From: Parabacteroides merdae ATCC 43184
GTDB lineage: Bacteria > Bacteroidota > Bacteroidia > Bacteroidales > Tannerellaceae
Direction of reading: 5' to 3'
Length of the DNA stretch: 64,000 nucleotides
Assembly: GCF_025151215.1 (NCBI RefSeq)
Contig: NZ_CP102286.1
Span: 2,046,001-2,110,000 of the forward strand
Part shown: one piece after another, positions 25,074 through 34,199 of the stretch
Layout of the letters: each line of letters begins with the position of its first letter
Numbering within the stretch: position 1 is the first letter of the stretch
Notes under the pieces: model-generated
Told to the model about the DNA's origin: nothing
Databases searched by the model: none
The model's input: the letters and a program-made list of their open reading frames with translations, nothing else
Position numbers and translations under genes: made by a program

Positions 25074-25889
25074 TTACTTTCTACGGACAAAGCCCTGTGT
25101 AATACGATCCAAAACGATCGCTAGAATCACGACGGCTATGCCGCCTTCAAAACCAAGTCCGATTTTCATTTGTGTGATTCCTTTCAATACGATCTCACCT
25201 AATCCGCCAGCCGAGATCATGGCCGCAATCACAACCATAGAGAGAGCCATCATGATTGTCTGGTTCACTCCTGCCATAATGGTAGGTAAAGCCAACGGGA
25301 GCTGTACTTTAAAAAGAAGTTGTCCCGAAGTGGCCCCGAACGAACGGGTCGCCTCTACAATATCTTCCGGAACCTGACGGATTCCCAAGTCGGTAAGACG
25401 GACAACCGGAGGCATGGCAAATATCACGGTGGCAAAAGCGCCCGGAACAGGTCCCAGTCCGAAAAACAGGACAGCCGGAATCAAATAGACAAAAGCGGGC
25501 ATCGTCTGCATCAGATCCAAAACCGGACGGATCACCTTAGCCGCCTTATCGTTTCGCCCGGTCCAGATTCCCAGCGGGACACCGAACAACAAGGCGATGA
25601 TCGTCGACGACAAGACAAGCGCCACAGTCTGCATGGTCTGTACCCAAAACCCCATCCCCCAAATCAAAAGTAAACCGAGCAAGGTCAGGACAGCGGTTCC
25701 CTTTCCGGCTTTCCACCAAGCCAAAGCTGCTATTCCCGCAATCATCAGGTAGAACGGGACCCACATCAGTATTCCCTGGAAGCCGTCGATAAAGCCGCCT
25801 ACGATGTGGTTGATTACATCAAAAAGGCCAGCAAAGTTTTCTGTCAGCCAATTAATGGCCATTTCTATATATTTTCCGATATTTATCAT
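25074..25889 (-). CDS. Glycine betaine/proline ABC permease (ProW/OpuAB type)
   Basis: A 271-residue permease with about six membrane helices and the conserved coupling segment near residues 175-225 (RQVPEDIVEATRSFGATSGQ, then LPLALPTIMAGVNQTIMMAL), which includes the EAA-type loop. It imports compatible solutes with the ATPase whose gene overlaps its start by 4 bp (ATGA). The length is usual for the family, unlike the fused OpuAB-AC permeases. Confidence 0.93.
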   Translation of the reverse strand: MINIGKYIEMAINWLTENFAGLFDVINHIVGGFIDGFQGILMWVPFYLMIAGIAALAWWKAGKGTAVLTLLGLLLIWGMGFWVQTMQTVALVLSSTIIALLFGVPLGIWTGRNDKAAKVIRPVLDLMQTMPAFVYLIPAVLFFGLGPVPGAFATVIFAMPPVVRLTDLGIRQVPEDIVEATRSFGATSGQLLFKVQLPLALPTIMAGVNQTIMMALSMVVIAAMISAGGLGEIVLKGITQMKIGLGFEGGIAVVILAIVLDRITQGFVRRK

Positions 25890-27112
25890 AAATCTATTGC
25901 GTTTTGAATGATTTCTTCTATTTCTTTCTGATCTTTTCCGGTCATCTCGATAATGATGGCTGAAGTCGATACGACACCTTTCAAACGGTTATTCTCATCG
26001 ACCACCGGCAAAGCCTGCTGGACTTTCGGCAAGAGGGGCAACATATCTTCGACTGTCATACTCTCCAATACGGAAGGGACCTCTTTCATGACAATCGAAC
26101 TGATATCCCGCGCCCCTTCCTTACGCAACCGCAGCACATCTTTCAACCGTATTTCACCAAGAAACTGCTCGTCCGTTCCGATCACGGGCAATGCATACAA
26201 ACGTTTTTCCCTCATCTTGCGGATTATGGCCTCCGGACCATCTTTGCGGATACGGACAACGATCGGTTGAGTCAGCATGATGGAAGAGGCCGTAACGACA
26301 CGCCCACGATCCACACTCTCGGTAAAACGGGTGACATAGTCGTTCGCCGGATCGGTCAATATCTCTTCGGGCGTCCCGACCTGTACGACTTCGCCATCCT
26401 TCATAATGGCAATACGGTCGCCTAATTTGATGGCCTCGTCCAGATCATGTGTGATAAAGACAATGGTACGTTTCATCTTCTCCTGCAAGTCCAGCAACTC
26501 GTCCTGCATCTGTTCGCGGATAAGTGGGTCAAGGGCAGAAAAAGCCTCGTCCATCAACAGGACTTCCGGGTCGTTCGCCAAAGCACGTGCCAATCCGACG
26601 CGCTGCTGCATACCTCCGGAGAGTTCGTCCACACGCTGGTTCTCATATCCTTTCAATCCTACAACGGCTATGCTTTCATATGCTTTCTTTTCGCGCTCTT
26701 CTTTAGGTACTCCCTGCAATTCAAGCCCGAAAGCTATATTACTCAATACAGTCCGGTGAGGCAACAGGCCAAAATGCTGGAATACCATCGCCATCTCCTT
26801 ACGGCGTATTTGCAACAGTTCCTTATCCGACAGAGATGTGATGTTCCTACCGCTCAACCATATCTCCCCCATAGAGGGTTCGTTCAGCCGGTTAATGCAA
26901 CGCACCAACGTCGACTTACCACTACCGGAGAGCCCCATTATCACGAACATCTCTCCTTCCTTTATTTCCAGATTGGCATTACGGACAGCTATGGTACAGC
27001 CTGTTTCTTTTAAAATTTCCTGTTTGCTCTTACCTTGCTTAATCATCTTTTTCGCTTTGGCCTTCTCAGGTCCGAAAAGAATCGATAAGTCTTTTATTTC
27101 TATTTTCGTCAT
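25886..27112 (-). CDS. Glycine betaine/proline ABC ATPase with tandem CBS domains (ProV type)
   Basis: A 408-residue ATPase with a ProV-type N-terminal extension containing KKMIKQGKSKQEILKETGCT, Walker A GLSGSGKST, signature LSGGMQQRVGLARAL and Walker B VLLMDEAFSALDP. The last 130 residues hold two CBS modules, which in relatives such as OpuA sense ionic strength or cyclic-di-AMP. It is the first gene of the osmoprotectant importer. The promoter is not clear, but the 294-bp upstream spacer is AT-rich. Confidence 0.93.
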   Translation of the reverse strand: MTKIEIKDLSILFGPEKAKAKKMIKQGKSKQEILKETGCTIAVRNANLEIKEGEMFVIMGLSGSGKSTLVRCINRLNEPSMGEIWLSGRNITSLSDKELLQIRRKEMAMVFQHFGLLPHRTVLSNIAFGLELQGVPKEEREKKAYESIAVVGLKGYENQRVDELSGGMQQRVGLARALANDPEVLLMDEAFSALDPLIREQMQDELLDLQEKMKRTIVFITHDLDEAIKLGDRIAIMKDGEVVQVGTPEEILTDPANDYVTRFTESVDRGRVVTASSIMLTQPIVVRIRKDGPEAIIRKMREKRLYALPVIGTDEQFLGEIRLKDVLRLRKEGARDISSIVMKEVPSVLESMTVEDMLPLLPKVQQALPVVDENNRLKGVVSTSAIIIEMTGKDQKEIEEIIQNAIDL

Positions 27113-27328
27113 ATTTTAAAAATTATATTTGGTCATGTTTAGAAGTAATTCCCAGGACCGGGCATGTGGTGTCTATTTAATAAACAGGGAAAAACGCGTT
27201 TAGTTTAAAAAAGACAATAAGTTCGGTTTTTCACTCGTCTTTATCAGTATAATAAATCACTTATAATCAGACAATAAAACAACAAAATCAAAAGAATCTA
27301 TCATTCATATTTTCGACCAAAAGGAAAT

Positions 27329-27372
27329 GTCCGGAATCGCCTTGCATATGAAATACAAGGAGATTTCCGGAC
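27329..27372 (-). terminator. Hairpin downstream of the metallophosphoesterase gene
   Basis: The stem GTCCGGAA-(TCG)-CCTTG / CAAGG-(AGAT)-TTCCGGAC surrounds a CATATGAAATA loop, 35 nt beyond the stop codon of the minus-strand gene. A T-rich stretch follows on that strand. Confidence 0.6.
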
Positions 27373-27406
27373 TAACAAGGAATAAATATGTTCTTTTTCG
27401 ATGGTA

Positions 27407-28423
27407 TTATCTTGTTCGGCTGTACTCGTACAGTATTTTCCCTTTTCCATTCATCAGATAAAAGGATAACTTACTATCTTCCATGCTGACTACAGTGAAC
27501 CCGGCTTCCGGATTACAGAACTTCGTACCCTCGACAGTCTTTACCTTACGGGAAAGTGAACCGGATGTATTTACCAGATAGTCAACCTTGCTGTCAGCAG
27601 GCTGGATGTGCTGGAAGTTATGAATATGACCACAAAAATACATATCGACACCATATCTGTCCAACAGAGGCTCCAAACGTTTACGCATATCGGCACGTTC
27701 ACTTTCCTCTTTCGGCGTATCGGCATAGACAGGATGATGGCCGATTACGATCTTCCATTTCTCAGCAGAAGAGGCAAGCGTTTTTTCAATCCATTGAAGC
27801 TGCTCTTCCATATCCTGTCTGCCGGCATCGGGATATTTCTCCGTATCTTCACGGTATTTGTCAATCAGAGGCGAAGTATCTATAAATACCAACAAGGCTT
27901 TCTCATTTTCACCCGCCTCCACGACTTTTGAGTAATAACGGGAAGGGACGATCCAACGACGGCTTTTCTTGCCGTAATCCAATACCGCTTGCGTATTACC
28001 GCGATACTCATGGTTCCCGTTGACGGCAAACCACTCCAGCATCAGCTCAGGATGGCTGTAAACAAGCTCGTAGTTTGTCATCCACAACGGATCGTCGACG
28101 CTGGCTACTCCCTCGAAATGATGAGTATCCCCGGCCGCGACAATAAATTCGATGTCTATCTTTTCCGCCAGGTTTCCCATCAACTCGGCAATCGTCTTTT
28201 GTTCATAATAACCGTTCCGTCCCAAGTCGCTGACCAGATAAAAATTTTTGCTTTCTTCCGATACGGCCGGAACGTCGAATGCCTCCCCTGCTAAAGCAGG
28301 ACCGGCAATATCCGTTTCCGAATTCGACGCATCTTTCTGCTTACCGGCAGAAGTGCAGCCCCCAAAAGCGGAGACTGCGAACAAAGCCGATAAGGTCTGT
28401 AAATAATTTCTTCTATTCATCAT
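27407..28423 (-). CDS. Metallophosphoesterase lipoprotein (calcineurin-like)
   Basis: A 338-residue protein with lipobox FGGC (Cys23). The dinuclear-metal motifs appear in order: LVSDLGRNG (the first Asp motif, unusually without the DxH histidine), AAGDTHHFEG (GDxxH-like), NGNHEYRG (GNHE), IGHHPVY (GHxP) and CGHIHNFQ (GHxH). It is probably exposed in the periplasm or at the outer surface and removes phosphate from small phosphoesters. It follows the beta-helix lipoprotein by 6 bp. The lack of the canonical D-x-H at the first motif is the one irregularity. Confidence 0.87.
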   Translation of the reverse strand: MMNRRNYLQTLSALFAVSAFGGCTSAGKQKDASNSETDIAGPALAGEAFDVPAVSEESKNFYLVSDLGRNGYYEQKTIAELMGNLAEKIDIEFIVAAGDTHHFEGVASVDDPLWMTNYELVYSHPELMLEWFAVNGNHEYRGNTQAVLDYGKKSRRWIVPSRYYSKVVEAGENEKALLVFIDTSPLIDKYREDTEKYPDAGRQDMEEQLQWIEKTLASSAEKWKIVIGHHPVYADTPKEESERADMRKRLEPLLDRYGVDMYFCGHIHNFQHIQPADSKVDYLVNTSGSLSRKVKTVEGTKFCNPEAGFTVVSMEDSKLSFYLMNGKGKILYEYSRTR

Positions 28424-28429
28424 GTTCTT

Positions 28430-29809
28430 TTATTTTAAACCGAAAGCTCCGAATTGTGCTTTCACCGCCGGCGAATGGTAAATGACACCATTTACGAAAA
28501 GCCCGTTTGTCGAAAAGTAGGGAACCAAGTTGGCATCTGTTCCGCTATTAGCGCCTGCCAATACCGGAGAACCGGATTTGACATGGAAATCCCATCCTTC
28601 ATCATATACATATTCGGTCAAAGCGACTTCGTTAACGGCAAAGTTTTCGAACAGCGGGTCCTTCAAATCATTTTCAGTAGCGATAATGCTATGCACATCC
28701 ACTACTCCGGAGTTGTAATTCTTATGTTCGTAGTTATAACCGGCCCATGCATAGGCGACACCGCTTTCCTCTTCATATACAATATCACTTTTCTGGCTAC
28801 CGGAAGCATAAAAATTATAATCGATCACAGACTGGTCGCTATAACCCTCTTCCGGGTCGTTCGGGTTCTTGAAGCTCGGAGTCATGGCACGGAACTTGCA
28901 ATTTACCATCAAGTTGTTGAAAACATTCGCCAACACATTCTTTTCAGCATATACACAACCACCCTTCTCACCGTCGCGACGCCAACCGGCATTGACGATT
29001 GTATTATTGTAGGCCTGAACCTTAGCCTGGCCGCGCGTTTCGCTCTGGCCTGAACTGGACAGTTTCAATCCGTTAGTGTTCGGGCTGAACATGATATTAC
29101 CGGCGACATCCACCGTACATCCGGCTTTTACATTGACAGCTTCCGCCCCGTCATATCCGTTGGCGGCAAACGTATTGCCAGCTATGATTGCCTGTCCGCC
29201 CATCAAATAAATACCGTCAGACCAGCCATTACGAAGAACAGAATTAGTGATGACATATTTCCCCTTGATATTGTTAGTCGTGATCTGCGGATAAGCGTCG
29301 TCACCGGCCGTATATACACCGTTGGCCGCAGCCGGAGAACCTTCCACCACCTGGCCACCCGTATATTCGATAACGGTATGGTCGATCAACATTTCCTCGC
29401 AACTGTTCGAAGCGACGATACCACCCCATAAGCCGGCAAACGTATTCTCTTTCGTGCGATTTTCCTCAGCTACGGAGAAAAGGACCGGATTTTCAGCTGT
29501 TCCCTTACAGTAAAGATTGCCGTCTACCGTAAATTCAACAGGGACATGGTTGGCTCCGACACCTTTGTCATCAAAGATAACCTGCACACCTTCCTCTATT
29601 GTCAGGGATTTACCGGCCGGTACTGTGATATGGCCTGATACCAATATGATGGAATTGGCTTTCCAAGTCCCCTCGACATCCCCCTCCACAGTCTCCGTAT
29701 CTTCATTTCCACCCTGATTATTATCCGGATTAACAGGATCATCGTCACCACAAGCAGCCAAAGTCATGACCATCATGGCTGCACTCACTAATAATGCATT
29801 GAATTTCAT
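28430..29809 (-). CDS. Right-handed beta-helix surface lipoprotein
   Basis: A 459-residue lipoprotein with lipobox LAAC (Cys20) followed by an acidic linker DDDPVNPDNNQGGNED. Such Asp/Asn-rich tails after the lipidated Cys can act as the lipoprotein export signal for surface exposure in Bacteroidota. The mature protein is built of short N- and G-rich strands (for example GNLYCKGTAENPVLFS, VITNSVLRNGWSDGIYLM, AYNNTIVNAGW) typical of a parallel beta-helix. No catalytic motif is recognised. Between a TonB-dependent receptor and a phosphoesterase, it may act as a ligand-binding partner of the receptor, as SusD does for SusC, but this is inference. Confidence 0.72.
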   Translation of the reverse strand: MKFNALLVSAAMMVMTLAACGDDDPVNPDNNQGGNEDTETVEGDVEGTWKANSIILVSGHITVPAGKSLTIEEGVQVIFDDKGVGANHVPVEFTVDGNLYCKGTAENPVLFSVAEENRTKENTFAGLWGGIVASNSCEEMLIDHTVIEYTGGQVVEGSPAAANGVYTAGDDAYPQITTNNIKGKYVITNSVLRNGWSDGIYLMGGQAIIAGNTFAANGYDGAEAVNVKAGCTVDVAGNIMFSPNTNGLKLSSSGQSETRGQAKVQAYNNTIVNAGWRRDGEKGGCVYAEKNVLANVFNNLMVNCKFRAMTPSFKNPNDPEEGYSDQSVIDYNFYASGSQKSDIVYEEESGVAYAWAGYNYEHKNYNSGVVDVHSIIATENDLKDPLFENFAVNEVALTEYVYDEGWDFHVKSGSPVLAGANSGTDANLVPYFSTNGLFVNGVIYHSPAVKAQFGAFGLK

Positions 29810-29849
29810 AAAATAAATGCTTAATGTAAATATTAATATAATTGCTATG

Positions 29850-32513
29850 TTAAAGTTTATACCGGATGCCGAGCATAAATGACTGACCGTGCCATTCTTT
29901 CCGTTCGATCACATTCCCATTATGCCGGTCTGAATCCACACTCTCCGTACGCGGTCCTTTCTGAATGTAGCGCAAGAGCGGGATATCCAACAGGTTGGAG
30001 GCCTTGCCAAAGATACTGATGCCGTTCTTGAAACTTTTTTCTATCGAAGCATCCAGCTGGGCGTAGCCGTCCTCCCATATATCATCTTCATACCAGTTCG
30101 AAATGTCGCTCAGACGTTTTCCCGTATAGCTGGCAGACACCTGGCCCTCCCAGCCGTGCCTGGTCTCTTTGAAAAGCAGGGAGAGATTTGCCACATGGGC
30201 CGCCTGTCCGAACAGTGGACGGGACTGGCGCACCGACTTCACTTCCGATCCTTCCATGATACGCTTGTCTGTCGTGACCTTCGAATGTGTATAGGTATAG
30301 TTTGCCTTAATACCGAACCAGTTGAAGTATTTCATCACATCGACTTCCATCCCCAGATTCTTGGCGTCACCGAAGTTCATCGGTTTATAATAGGTATCCT
30401 GGCCTTCGTTCAACAACCCGTATTCGATCGGGTCCTGGATATTCTTATAGAACAGGCCGACCATAAACTGCTCGGAAGACTTTGGAAAAAATTCATAACG
30501 TAAATCGATATTGTCGGCAACCGTATGCTTCAAGTCCGGATTTCCCTTTTCCTTATAATCTTCATTAATGATGCTGTAAGGCACGATCTCGAAAAAGCTC
30601 GGACGATTGATGGCACGCGCATACGAGAAACGCAGGTTGGCATTTCGATGGATACCGTATTTGGCATGGAAACTCGGCAATACATCCGTATAGTCCTGGT
30701 TTCCTTCCGGATCAACATCACGGGGAAATTTCAGTACATATCCCTGATTCGTATGCTCGACACGCACCCCGGCGATCAATTCCCATTCCTTCAAGGTATA
30801 CTTCACCATTCCATATCCGGCACCGATCTTTTCCGTTGCATCGTAATTCAGAGGGTCCCCTATGTTGCCATAAGGACGGGGGACGAATTGTATCTCGTCA
30901 AAATTAAACCAGTCCTTATTGATATATTGCGGATTCTTGGAACCGGTAGCCGAGTTGAACGTATATTCATTAAAGAAACTGTCACGCTTCTTATCCCGGT
31001 ACATACCTCCGGCCGAGAAATCCAGGATCGCCCCGCCATCCAATTTCAACTTATATGCCAGATCGACATATCCGGCTTTGTCCTTATCCGAGTTATGTTC
31101 CCAACGACGTTTGGCCGCATCCGTAGTAGACACATGGGAACCCAACAGATATATTTCCGCATTATCGGGCGTTTCGCTGAATGCTTTGGACAAGACAGCC
31201 GACCAGTTCAACCGCAACGCTCCGCCAGACAGAAACAAATGTTCGCCTTTTAAGGTCGAATTGATGATATACTGGTGGTTCCAACGCATACGGACAGCCC
31301 GTTCCTTTTCATCTTCCCCCTCGCGCACTTCGGCTTCGCTCATATCCATATAACCGTTATACCAAGTCAGCTTATGGTTGTCGTTCAAGGAGTAATCCAG
31401 TTTGGCATGCACACCGATACGTGTCTGTTCCGATGAATAATTACGGTATTCTATCCCGTTATGGCTCGTTCCCGGTTGATAATAGAGCCGACTTTCCTTT
31501 CCCCGGCTGGTACTCAGAAAACTCCCCGCCAACATGACGCCCAATTTATCATCAAAAAAGCGGTCGCCATACGAAAGTCCGGCAGTCAGGTCCGGCAGCG
31601 GTTTCTTCCATTTCATCCGTAGGTTCGAAGTCGTAAAGTCTTCCATCGTCACTTTGTAATCTTCCGGTTTCCCCAACGCTTCGTAAGGAGATTTCTTTAC
31701 GATACCGCCCCGGTTGAACGATTGGAAGTCACGACCGAAATACATCGCGTTATAACCGGTAGACAAGTTGGCCGTAAATTGGCGTTCGGAAGGAGCATCT
31801 TTCATGATCAGATTGACAGCGCCACCAATGCCGTCTCCCTCCATATTCGCCGTCAAGGATTTGGTCACCTCCAGACGGTCCAGCATCTCGGAGGGGAAGA
31901 TATCAAGCGGCACAAAGCGGTTCTTATTATCGGGACTCGGAATCTTCACACCGTTCACCAACGTATAGTTATACCGTTTGTCCATACCCCGTAAAATGGC
32001 ATACTGACCTTCTCCGCTACTGTTACGCTCGACCGTCACGCCGGACATACGCTGGATCACATTGGCAACCGTAATATCCGGTGACAGCTCGATCGCTTTC
32101 GCACTCATGACGTTGACCACATTCATCGCCTGCTTCTCAATCCCGCGGGCACCGGCTTCGGTACGTCCCGGATTGGCGGCTATGATCGTGACACCTTCCA
32201 GGTTCATGGCCGAAGGCTTCATGTTAAACAGTACATCCCGGCCGGACAGCGTGTTTACGTTCTGTTCCTGTGTCTCATAGCTGATATAACTGCAAACCAA
32301 CGTGATGTTTTTTCCTTCCGGCACATCTTTCAGGACGAATGTCCCGTCCAGCCCGGCTGTCGTTCCCATCGCCGGATTTTCTTTCACATACACAGCAGCA
32401 CCGATCAGTTCTTCGCCGGTCTGCGCATCCTTAACCCAACCTTTAACTGTCGCAGCGGTCAGATAAGCAGCCGGAGTCAAAGTCAAAAATAAAACGAGTA
32501 GTAATTGCTTCAT
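29850..32513 (-). CDS. TonB-dependent outer-membrane receptor (non-SusC type)
   Basis: An 887-residue receptor with signal peptide, a CarboxypepD-reg-like N-terminal domain (about 22-105, with GWVKDAQTGEELIGAAVYV), plug domain (about 115-235, with SMCNVIQR-like TVANVIQRMSGVTVERNSSG and VEVTKSLTANMEGDGIGGAV) and a 22-strand barrel ending in RYKL. The layout fits the TIGR01782-like receptor group, not SusC. It imports an unknown ligand with TonB energy. It leads a three-gene operon with the beta-helix lipoprotein and the phosphoesterase, so phosphorylated compounds are a possible ligand. Confidence 0.88.
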   Translation of the reverse strand: MKQLLLVLFLTLTPAAYLTAATVKGWVKDAQTGEELIGAAVYVKENPAMGTTAGLDGTFVLKDVPEGKNITLVCSYISYETQEQNVNTLSGRDVLFNMKPSAMNLEGVTIIAANPGRTEAGARGIEKQAMNVVNVMSAKAIELSPDITVANVIQRMSGVTVERNSSGEGQYAILRGMDKRYNYTLVNGVKIPSPDNKNRFVPLDIFPSEMLDRLEVTKSLTANMEGDGIGGAVNLIMKDAPSERQFTANLSTGYNAMYFGRDFQSFNRGGIVKKSPYEALGKPEDYKVTMEDFTTSNLRMKWKKPLPDLTAGLSYGDRFFDDKLGVMLAGSFLSTSRGKESRLYYQPGTSHNGIEYRNYSSEQTRIGVHAKLDYSLNDNHKLTWYNGYMDMSEAEVREGEDEKERAVRMRWNHQYIINSTLKGEHLFLSGGALRLNWSAVLSKAFSETPDNAEIYLLGSHVSTTDAAKRRWEHNSDKDKAGYVDLAYKLKLDGGAILDFSAGGMYRDKKRDSFFNEYTFNSATGSKNPQYINKDWFNFDEIQFVPRPYGNIGDPLNYDATEKIGAGYGMVKYTLKEWELIAGVRVEHTNQGYVLKFPRDVDPEGNQDYTDVLPSFHAKYGIHRNANLRFSYARAINRPSFFEIVPYSIINEDYKEKGNPDLKHTVADNIDLRYEFFPKSSEQFMVGLFYKNIQDPIEYGLLNEGQDTYYKPMNFGDAKNLGMEVDVMKYFNWFGIKANYTYTHSKVTTDKRIMEGSEVKSVRQSRPLFGQAAHVANLSLLFKETRHGWEGQVSASYTGKRLSDISNWYEDDIWEDGYAQLDASIEKSFKNGISIFGKASNLLDIPLLRYIQKGPRTESVDSDRHNGNVIERKEWHGQSFMLGIRYKL

Positions 32514-32535
32514 TATTTGTTTTTCTTTTCCGCCG

Positions 32536-32543
32536 CAAAAGTA
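32536..32543 (-). promoter_or_regulatory. -7 element of the TonB-receptor operon
   Basis: On the minus strand TACTTTTG matches TAnnTTTG, with a GTTG-like -33 element 17 bp upstream (32561-32563). The start near 32529 leaves about 16 nt of leader. Confidence 0.55.
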
Positions 32544-32662
32544 GAAGGTGCGGATAACAGCAACACTTCATTCTTTTTACAATTACGTTACAGGCAGAAA
32601 ACAGAAGGAACAAAAAAGCTACATATTTAAACGATATCGACCGGTTAATCTACAAAAAGTCT

Positions 32663-32670
32663 TATATTTG
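32663..32670 (+). promoter_or_regulatory. -7 element of the M64 peptidase gene
   Basis: TATATTTG is a perfect TAnnTTTG. The start near 32677 gives a 28-nt leader. Confidence 0.6.
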
Positions 32671-32704
32671 CGAGTAAGAATTACACATAATAACGCATAC
32701 TAAT

Positions 32705-33985
32705 ATGAAAACAAAGATTTCACTTTTACTTCTTGCCATTCTATGCAACTTCTCCGTATTTGCCCAGAGTGACTTCGACAAATATTTCGAAAAGAAAAGT
32801 CTCCGGGTGGATTTTGCCTTGAGCGGTAATCTAAAGTCACAATCGGCTGCTATCCAGGGGTTGCGTGAAGAACCGGTATGGGGAGGTCCGGTCAAGAACC
32901 TGATCGATAAGTTCAATTACGGAGGTTATTATATTAATGTCTATGACAAAGCTACGAATAAGCTGATTTACTCACGCGGCTTCAATACGTTGTTCGAAGA
33001 ATGGCGCTCGACAGAACAGGCTAAGACAGAAACACAATCGTGGACAAACAGCGCTTCCGTTCCTTTCCCGAAAGTACCTATCTATGTCGAGATCACGGCA
33101 CGCGACAAGGCCGACATGCAATTCCATCCGTTGCTGAAACAAGAGGTCGATCCCAAAAGTATCTTCATCGACCGGGGAAAACTGAAAGCCAATAAAGTGC
33201 ATCAGATACAGAAAAGCGGCGATTCGACAGAAAAAGTGGACCTTGTTTTTATTGCTGAAGGATACACGGCGGATGAACAGGAGAAATTCGTAGCAGATGC
33301 AAACAGGTTTACAGAAGCCTTGTTCGCGACTCCTCCTTTCACGACACGTCGAAACGACTTCAACGTATGGGCTGTCTGCCTGGTATCGGAAGAATCGGGC
33401 ACGGATGTTTCGGGTAAAGGTATCTTCAAGAACACTGCCCTCAATTCCGGTTATTATACATTCGGTGTAGACCGTTATCTGACAACACCGGATATGAAAT
33501 CGATCCGCGATGCCGTCTGGAACGTTCCATGTGATGCAATATTCCTGCTGATAAACACAGATATGTACGGCGGTGGCGGCATGTACAACTTCTATGCCTG
33601 CGGGACAGCCGACAACCCACGGACACCTGTCGTCTTTACACATGAGTTCGGACATAGCTTCGCCGGCCTGGCAGACGAATATTTTTCTTCGGAAGTCGCC
33701 TACCAGGATTTCTATAACCTGAAATACGAACCGTGGGAACCGAATATCACAACTTTAGTCGATTTCGGCAGCAAATGGAAAGACTTATTGCCCGCAGACA
33801 CTCCTATTCCTACCCCACTCGATGCCGGACATAAGGACAAAGCCGGCGTGTTCGAAGGAGGCGGTTACCTGTCGAAAGGCATTTATCGCCCGATGGATCA
33901 CTGTATGATGCGCGACTACGCCCCATTCTGCCCGGCTTGCTCACGAGCCATTCTTCAGATGGTCGATTTCTTGACAGACAAGTAA
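32705..33985 (+). CDS. Secreted M64-family metallopeptidase
   Basis: A 426-residue protein with a signal peptide cleaved near FAQS (residue 21). The zinc site is H313-E-F-G-H317 followed by GLADEY, the arrangement of the M64 (IgA peptidase) family. An N-terminal domain (about 25-160) of M64_N type and a catalytic domain (about 175-420) with SKGIYRPMDHCMMRD complete the family layout. Proteins of this family occur in gut Bacteroidales; the founding member cleaves IgA, but whether this one does is not known. It stands alone between convergent and divergent neighbours. Confidence 0.88.
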   Translation: MKTKISLLLLAILCNFSVFAQSDFDKYFEKKSLRVDFALSGNLKSQSAAIQGLREEPVWGGPVKNLIDKFNYGGYYINVYDKATNKLIYSRGFNTLFEEWRSTEQAKTETQSWTNSASVPFPKVPIYVEITARDKADMQFHPLLKQEVDPKSIFIDRGKLKANKVHQIQKSGDSTEKVDLVFIAEGYTADEQEKFVADANRFTEALFATPPFTTRRNDFNVWAVCLVSEESGTDVSGKGIFKNTALNSGYYTFGVDRYLTTPDMKSIRDAVWNVPCDAIFLLINTDMYGGGGMYNFYACGTADNPRTPVVFTHEFGHSFAGLADEYFSSEVAYQDFYNLKYEPWEPNITTLVDFGSKWKDLLPADTPIPTPLDAGHKDKAGVFEGGGYLSKGIYRPMDHCMMRDYAPFCPACSRAILQMVDFLTDK

Positions 33986-34009
33986 TAAAATCTATAGGCG
34001 CCCAGCAAA

Positions 34010-34052
34010 CCGTAACCCATAGCTTTACAGAGGCTAAAGCTATGGGTTACGG
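34010..34052. repeat. Perfect 18-bp hairpin downstream of the M64 gene
   Basis: The arms CCGTAACCCATAGCTTTA (34010-34027) and TAAAGCTATGGGTTACGG (34035-34052) are exact complements with a 7-nt loop. The word AAAGCATAGCTTTATGG just after it (34058-34074) repeats part of the stem. It could terminate both convergent genes, although it lacks a T tract. Confidence 0.75.
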
Positions 34053-34199
34053 ATGCCAAAGCATAGCTTTATGGTGGTCTTTTCTCGTGTCGAATGTCTT
34101 TTCGAACGGGAGTGTTGAAAAACGCCATGATTGATTATCTGTCATCTTTCACCGAGGAGACGAAGTGTCTGCTACGGGAAAATTCATTATAAGATATAA

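Noticed and set aside
33937..34134. 65-codon plus-strand open frame after the M64 gene
   Set aside because: It overlaps the end of that gene and runs through the 18-bp hairpin; no support as a gene.
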